This document shows positions 60,408 through 64,000 of a stretch of DNA of 64,000 bases, one piece after another. A program made the position numbers and the translations under genes. Source of the stretch: CAYFZO01 sp964347615 (GTDB lineage Bacteria; Pseudomonadota; Gammaproteobacteria; Poriferisulfidales; Oxydemutatoraceae); the NCBI GenBank assembly GCA_964347615.1, contig CAYFZO010000001.1:1-64000 (forward strand), read 5' to 3'. The notes under the pieces are model-generated. The model saw only the letters and a list, made by a program, of their open reading frames with translations. It made no database searches and was not told the DNA's origin. How positions within the stretch are numbered: position 1 is the stretch's first letter; each line of letters starts with the position of its first letter.

Positions 60408-60430
60408 GAAGCAAGGCCTTTCCTTGCTTC
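60408..60430. other. Stem-loop upstream of the repeat protein
   Basis: GAAGCAAGG-CCTTT-CCTTGCTTC has a perfect 9-bp stem. It lies in the 5' region of the Gly/Pro-rich gene and 137 bases before the nuclease-like gene. No T tract; a leader structure or terminator for either strand is possible. Confidence 0.4.
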
Positions 60431-60566
60431 TGCAGGCCATCATGCTAGGCTTATCCCAAAAACAAAGTCAAGGAAACAACGAAGAACGGCGTTACAATAA
60501 GCCCTGCAAGGGGGTATCATCGGATACAAACCCGGCCACCGACCCAAGAAAGCAGAGGAACACAAC

Positions 60567-61145
60567 TTGAAAGAAGACGTCCTGGAACAGTTGGTTGACG
60601 AATATCTCCAGCACAAGGGGTACTTCACCCGGCACAACGTCAAGTACCGGCCTGATAGAAAGCATCGCGACTTCAACGCCAAGCAGGATTCGGTGCACAG
60701 CAACATTGACGTCATCGGCATTCACCCTAGACTGCGGGGAGTGAACAGAGTCCACGTGGTGAGCTGCAAGAGCTGGCAAGTGGGTTTCAACCCGGAGTAC
60801 TGGCTCAAGCAAATCAGGGACGGGCTGTGGAAACCATTTCGGGAAATAGCGAAAAAGAAGTGGGCGGAAGCGCTTATCGACAAGATAGAGGAGATGTCCG
60901 GGTCCAGAAAGTTCACGCACATTACCGCGGTAACCTCTATCAAGGGCGACAAAAAGGCCTGGGAGAACCATGCTGCGTTTCAATCCTGCCTTCACGGGAA
61001 TCCGGTGAAAATCATCACTTTCGAAGAGCTTGTCGAAGCGCTTTGGCCGACCGTCGGCACCACGCCAACCACGTCGGAACTCGGAAGGGTGTTGCAGCTA
61101 ATCAAAGCGTCGCACTGGCGCAACGTCAAGGAACAGGACGCTTAA
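60567..61145 (+). CDS. Restriction-endonuclease-like protein (PD-(D/E)XK fold suspected)
   Basis: 192 residues. After a helix (LEQLVDEYLQHKGYFTRHN) come SNIDVIGIHP with Asp48 and VHVVSCKSWQ with Lys68, the order and spacing of the PD-(D/E)XK core, except that Ser66 stands where Glu or Asp is usual. FTHITAVTSIKGDKKAWENH and VKIITFEELVEALWP fit later strands. Could be a Mrr-like or Type II nuclease or an inactive relative. Start is TTG with AGAGGA eight bases upstream. No methyltransferase adjoins it; lower G+C than neighbours. Confidence 0.6.
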   Translation: MKEDVLEQLVDEYLQHKGYFTRHNVKYRPDRKHRDFNAKQDSVHSNIDVIGIHPRLRGVNRVHVVSCKSWQVGFNPEYWLKQIRDGLWKPFREIAKKKWAEALIDKIEEMSGSRKFTHITAVTSIKGDKKAWENHAAFQSCLHGNPVKIITFEELVEALWPTVGTTPTTSELGRVLQLIKASHWRNVKEQDA

Positions 61146-61370
61146 ACAAGCTTTTGCGTAAGCGTCCCGGCGAAATCACGCCCTTGTCTTGGCGCGGCAG
61201 GGCTTTTGTCTCCCCGACCTTGCCTATAGGCTGTGACGTTGCGGCTTAGGGCTTTGCCTCCATGAACCGCGGCAAGCGAACCGAAAAAACGACCACGTAA
61301 TTACACGCCGTTTCCGGACGGATTGTCGTCACCGGCCGCGTTCAGCTTTATCCCGCGCAAAAAACAAAGC

Positions 61371-61889
61371 CTAAATCTTCCTGCTGTCGTAAGCCCAGTG
61401 CAGCAGCGCCTGTCTTTGCCTGCGTCTGCAAGAGAGGTCGCCTTTCATGCAATTCTTCTCGATCTGTCCCGTGTGGCGCCTGAAAGCTTTCCATCTTTTA
61501 ATCTGTCTTTGGTCTTCGTCGGGAATTCTTCTTCCCATGTAGTACCTGCAATACCATTGAAACCATCCTCGCGGGTCGTGCTCGCTTATCCAGCCTTTCT
61601 CTTGCCACGTCCGCAGGGACTGACTTGCGGCAACTCCGAAGTAATTCAGTCTTTTATCACTTTTATCGGCGGCGAATTTCGCTTTCTTGAACCAATCCTC
61701 GGGAAACTCGGCTTTGCAGTCCCTCATGTACACGCCGCCGAACACGCCGAGCGCCAGCATTTCCCTGGGGGTCAGTTCCGGCTGGAACGCCTTGTCAAAA
61801 TTCTTGCCGGCGGGTTCGCTACACGTGTAGGTGTATCCCCGCTGCATCCGGTCGTTGACGACGACTCTCCTCACGCGCGAAAACCCCAT
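61371..61889 (-). CDS. Conserved protein of unknown function (GWFQWYCRYYMGRR family)
   Basis: 172 residues. Very conserved-looking blocks: LTPREMLALGVFGGVYM, DCKAEFPEDWFKKAK, GWISEHDPRGWFQWYCRYY, MGRRIPDEDQRQIKRW, and CRRRQRQALLHWAYDSRK. I recognise this as a widely distributed uncharacterised family in bacteria and some eukaryotes; several Cys, Trp and Arg suggest nucleic-acid or nucleotide handling, without proof. It ends convergent to the nuclease-like gene and starts next to tRNA-Ser. Confidence 0.8.
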   Translation of the reverse strand: MGFSRVRRVVVNDRMQRGYTYTCSEPAGKNFDKAFQPELTPREMLALGVFGGVYMRDCKAEFPEDWFKKAKFAADKSDKRLNYFGVAASQSLRTWQEKGWISEHDPRGWFQWYCRYYMGRRIPDEDQRQIKRWKAFRRHTGQIEKNCMKGDLSCRRRQRQALLHWAYDSRKI

Positions 61890-61891
61890 GA

Positions 61892-61982
61892 TGGCGGAGA
61901 GAGAGGGATTCGAACCCTCGATACGGAGTTACCGTATACACGCTTTCCAAGCGTGCGCCTTCGACCGCTCGGCCATCTCTCC
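61892..61982 (-). tRNA. tRNA-Ser (GGA)
   Basis: Minus-strand class II tRNA of 91 bases with acceptor GGAGAGA/TCTCTCC, anticodon loop CTTGGAAAG region (anticodon GGA), a long variable arm (TATACGGTAACTCCGTA), T arm GAGGGTTCGAATCCCTC and encoded CCA. Confidence 0.96.
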
Positions 61983-62001
61983 GTCGACTTATCTTAGGAA
62001 A

Positions 62002-62296
62002 CTATAAACGAAAGTCGACGTCGAGGCGCGTATCAATTTGCCCCCTCATGCCGACCAACGTCGCCTCCTCCACGTCCAGCAGCCCCGTTCTTGAAAGCCG
62101 TCCCCGAGGGTCATTCCCGGGGATCGTTCCCGATTGCACGACCCAGAGCGAGAACCATCGGCGCGCCGGCATCGAGATCGTTCTCGACAAACCGATTCCA
62201 TACCCGGCGGCAAGCACCTGCCTGCAACGTCAACTTCTTCGCCTTCAACTCACTCTTCGGGTGAACGTGACAACGGATTGTCCGGCGAATCTTCAT
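62002..62296 (-). pseudogene. TnpB-like (IS200/IS605) remnant
   Basis: From the ATG at 62296 the first 40 residues (RRTIRCHVHPKSELKAKKL, then AGACRRVWNRFVEN) look like the N-terminal helix-turn-helix of TnpB proteins. The frame stops after 61 codons; a second frame (VVQSGTIPGNDPRGRLSRTG ... VEEATLVG) then runs to the stop at 62002 and resembles a variable TnpB C-terminus. The RuvC core is absent. Most likely a deleted and frameshifted copy beside tRNA-Ser. Confidence 0.5.
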
Positions 62297-62323
62297 GGAG
62301 CCGTTTCAACGCCCGTTTGCCAA

Positions 62324-62662
62324 CTATTTTACTTTGTCGGTGCTGCCTTCGGTGTAGGCCGGACGGTGCAGCTGCGCAACTTTGTCGCTGATGGCGGTGA
62401 TCTTGGCGGCACCGGTTTTCTCGACTTCCTCGACGCGGATGATCGAGTGCATCGGGACGAACAGGCGTTTGACGTCGCGGAACTCGCGTCTCATGCGTTC
62501 TTCCGAAGGGTCAACGACCAGCGAGTCCGGGCTCGCGCGACCGAAGTTGATTTCCTCGATCGCGATAAAGCCGAACAGGTCGGCTTGATAGACCTTGGCG
62601 GCGTAGATCTCGTACGCCTCTTCCTGGTTGATGAACGCGACTTTATAGAGTGTTTTGCTCAT
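62324..62662 (-). CDS. DUF1820 family protein
   Basis: 112 residues. LYKVAFINQEEAYEIYAAKVYQADLFGFI and FVPMHSIIRVEEVEKTGAAKI match DUF1820, a small conserved gammaproteobacterial family with a beta-barrel-like fold and unknown role. ATG start after a GAAAGGCGCC leader. Confidence 0.85.
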   Translation of the reverse strand: MSKTLYKVAFINQEEAYEIYAAKVYQADLFGFIAIEEINFGRASPDSLVVDPSEERMRREFRDVKRLFVPMHSIIRVEEVEKTGAAKITAISDKVAQLHRPAYTEGSTDKVK

Positions 62663-62738
62663 GGCTTACCGGCGCCGCTCAGGCGCCTTTCTTAAGTCGC
62701 GGTGATTTTAACAGCAAGGGCAGTGTCAAGACGCGCGG

Positions 62739-64000
62739 TCACGGCGCTTCTATTCTCAACGCACAGAACTTGAACTCCGGAATCTTGCCGTAGGGGTCGA
62801 GCGCCTCGTTGGTGAGCAGGTTGGCGGCGGCTTCATGGTAACAGAAAGGCATGAACACCTGCCCCGGAATCAAGCCGTCGTCGCTTCTGGCGTAACATTC
62901 GATCGTGCCGCGCCGTGAGGTCAGCCGGATCGTCTCGCCCGGCCGCACCTTGATTTGCGCCAAATCGTCAGGGTGAACCGAGGCAACCGGCAAGGGTTCG
63001 ATCGCGTCAAGCACCGACGCGCGTCGGGTCATCGCGCCGGTGTGCCAATGCTCGAGTTGTCTGCCGGTGATGAAGATGCAGGGGTATTCGTCGTCGGGCA
63101 GCTCGTCGGCGTTGGTCAGTTCGGCGGGCACGAATTTGCCGCGTCCGTTGGCCGTCGGGAATTGTTCGGTGAAGATGACGGGTTGCCCGGGATCGGCCTC
63201 TTCGGTGCAGGGATAGGTGACCGAATGTTCCTCTTCAAGCCGCTCCCAGGTGATGCCGGCGATGCTGCTCATCCCCCGACGCATTTCATCGAACACTTCG
63301 GAGACGTGCTCATAGCACCAGTCCAAGCCGATTCGCTTGGCAATCTCCTGGATAATCCACAAGTCCTGTTTCGCTTGCCCGGGCGGAGAAACCGCTTGGC
63401 GCCCGAGTTGCACCCGTCGGTCGGTGTTCGTGTAGGTGCCGGTTTTCTCGGGAAACGCCGACGCCGGCAGGATCACGTCGGCGAACAGCGCGGTTTCGGT
63501 CAGGAAGACGTCCTGCACGACAAGGTGCTCGAGCCGTGCGAGCGCGGCACGCGCGTGAGACAGATTGGGGTCGGACATCGCGGGATTCTCACCCATGATG
63601 TACATGCCTTTGATTTGCCCGTCGTGAATCGCGTGCATGATTTCGACGACCGTGAGGCCGGGGTTCGGATCAAGCACGGCGTTCCACAGTTTCTCCCAGC
63701 GCGCGCGCAAGGCGGCGTCGTCAACGCGTTGGTAGTCGGGAAAGACCATCGGAATCAGACCGACGTCGGAGGCACCTTGCACGTTGTTCTGCCCACGCAA
63801 CGGGTGCAGACCGGTGCCGGGGCGGCCAATCTGCCCGGTCATCAGCGACAGCGCAATCAGGCAGCGGGCGTTGTCGGTGCCGTGGACGTGTTGCGAAATG
63901 CCCATGCCCCAGAAGATCATCGAGCCCCGCGACGAGGCGTAACGTCTGGCGACCTCGTGAATGACGTCGGCCTCGACGCCGCAGATCTTGGCAACCCGTT
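62739..64000 (-). CDS. Formate dehydrogenase alpha (molybdopterin) subunit, 5' end cut by window edge
   Basis: 420 codons are open to the right edge. GMGISQHVHGTDNARCLIALSLMTG and GRPGTGLHPLRGQNNVQGASDVG are typical of the catalytic FdhF/FdsA subunit; VQDVFLTETALFADVILPASAFPEKTGTYTN and the C-terminal molybdopterin-dinucleotide-binding domain (FITGRQLEHWHTGAMTRR) follow. Oxidises formate to CO2. The N-terminal iron-sulfur domain and the Cys or Sec ligand lie outside the window. Other bis-MGD enzymes are less likely. Confidence 0.88.
   Translation of the reverse strand, partial: RVAKICGVEADVIHEVARRYASSRGSMIFWGMGISQHVHGTDNARCLIALSLMTGQIGRPGTGLHPLRGQNNVQGASDVGLIPMVFPDYQRVDDAALRARWEKLWNAVLDPNPGLTVVEIMHAIHDGQIKGMYIMGENPAMSDPNLSHARAALARLEHLVVQDVFLTETALFADVILPASAFPEKTGTYTNTDRRVQLGRQAVSPPGQAKQDLWIIQEIAKRIGLDWCYEHVSEVFDEMRRGMSSIAGITWERLEEEHSVTYPCTEEADPGQPVIFTEQFPTANGRGKFVPAELTNADELPDDEYPCIFITGRQLEHWHTGAMTRRASVLDAIEPLPVASVHPDDLAQIKVRPGETIRLTSRRGTIECYARSDDGLIPGQVFMPFCYHEAAANLLTNEALDPYGKIPEFKFCALRIEAP

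Overview
The window looks like a high-G+C chromosome segment of an uncultured gammaproteobacterium, most likely a metagenome scaffold. The housekeeping order prs - tRNA-Gln - ispE - lolB - TPR lipoprotein, divergent from hemA - prfA - prmC, and the pair gatCAB / mreBCD are gammaproteobacterial arrangements. LPS genes (waaA, kdkA, a heptosyltransferase) show a Gram-negative outer membrane. A marine or host-associated life is an inference, mainly from the secreted leucine-rich-repeat protein at the left edge and from sulfation and nonulosonic acid genes. Three runs of exactly 100 N mark places where the assembler could not resolve tandem repeats; each is bordered by exact 55-bp duplications.

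Layout. 1-2.2 kb: 3' part missing of a large secreted Calx-beta/LRR protein. 2.8-19 kb: an envelope glycan locus. It holds a UDP-glucuronate 4-epimerase-type enzyme, a WaaP/Kdo-kinase-like protein, two glycan-synthesis proteins of unclear chemistry, a complete pseudaminic acid pathway (pseB, C, F, G, H, I) led by a Gfo/Idh oxidoreductase and a radical SAM enzyme, a decayed copy of the oxidoreductase, a multi-span membrane protein, a GT9 heptosyltransferase and kdkA. 19.3-22 kb: tRNA-Met, then a 1.1-kb insert carrying an orphan DNA methyltransferase, flanked by a perfect 347-bp direct repeat of the 3' end of ychF. 22-31.7 kb: pth, rplY, prs, tRNA-Gln, ispE, lolB, TPR lipoprotein, hemA, prfA, prmC. 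32-33.5 kb: a low-G+C DUF3696-type ATPase with a 39-codon stub of a PIN-like partner. 33.6-41.3 kb: gatB, gatA, gatC, mreB, mreC, mreD, a DUF6231 protein, an ETHE1-type persulfide dioxygenase, ibaG/bolA. 41.4-54.2 kb: cytochrome c4, metY, slt, a small membrane protein, btuF, btuB, thiC, rhodanese, tolC, waaA. 54.3-58.5 kb: sulfotransferase, then znuA divergent from zur-znuC-znuB around a perfect Zur operator. 58.6-64 kb: a secreted caspase-like protein with a secreted Gly/Pro-rich repeat protein, a nuclease-like protein, a widespread unknown protein, tRNA-Ser, a TnpB-like remnant, a DUF1820 protein and the catalytic subunit of a formate dehydrogenase that runs off the right edge.

How the genes work together. 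The 2.8-19 kb block plus waaA and the sulfotransferase build a decorated cell surface (nonulosonic acid, phosphorylated Kdo/heptose core, probably a uronic-acid-containing and sulfated polymer). The znu/zur block is a complete zinc uptake unit with its own sensor. btuB/btuF import cobalamin. Accessory genes (methyltransferase insert, ATPase/PIN remnant, nuclease-like gene, TnpB remnant) sit singly between housekeeping operons and have visibly lower G+C. Many short in-frame tandem duplications (hemA, slt, prmC, tolC signal peptide, Gly-rich protein, the oxidoreductase C-terminus) suggest replication slippage shapes this genome.
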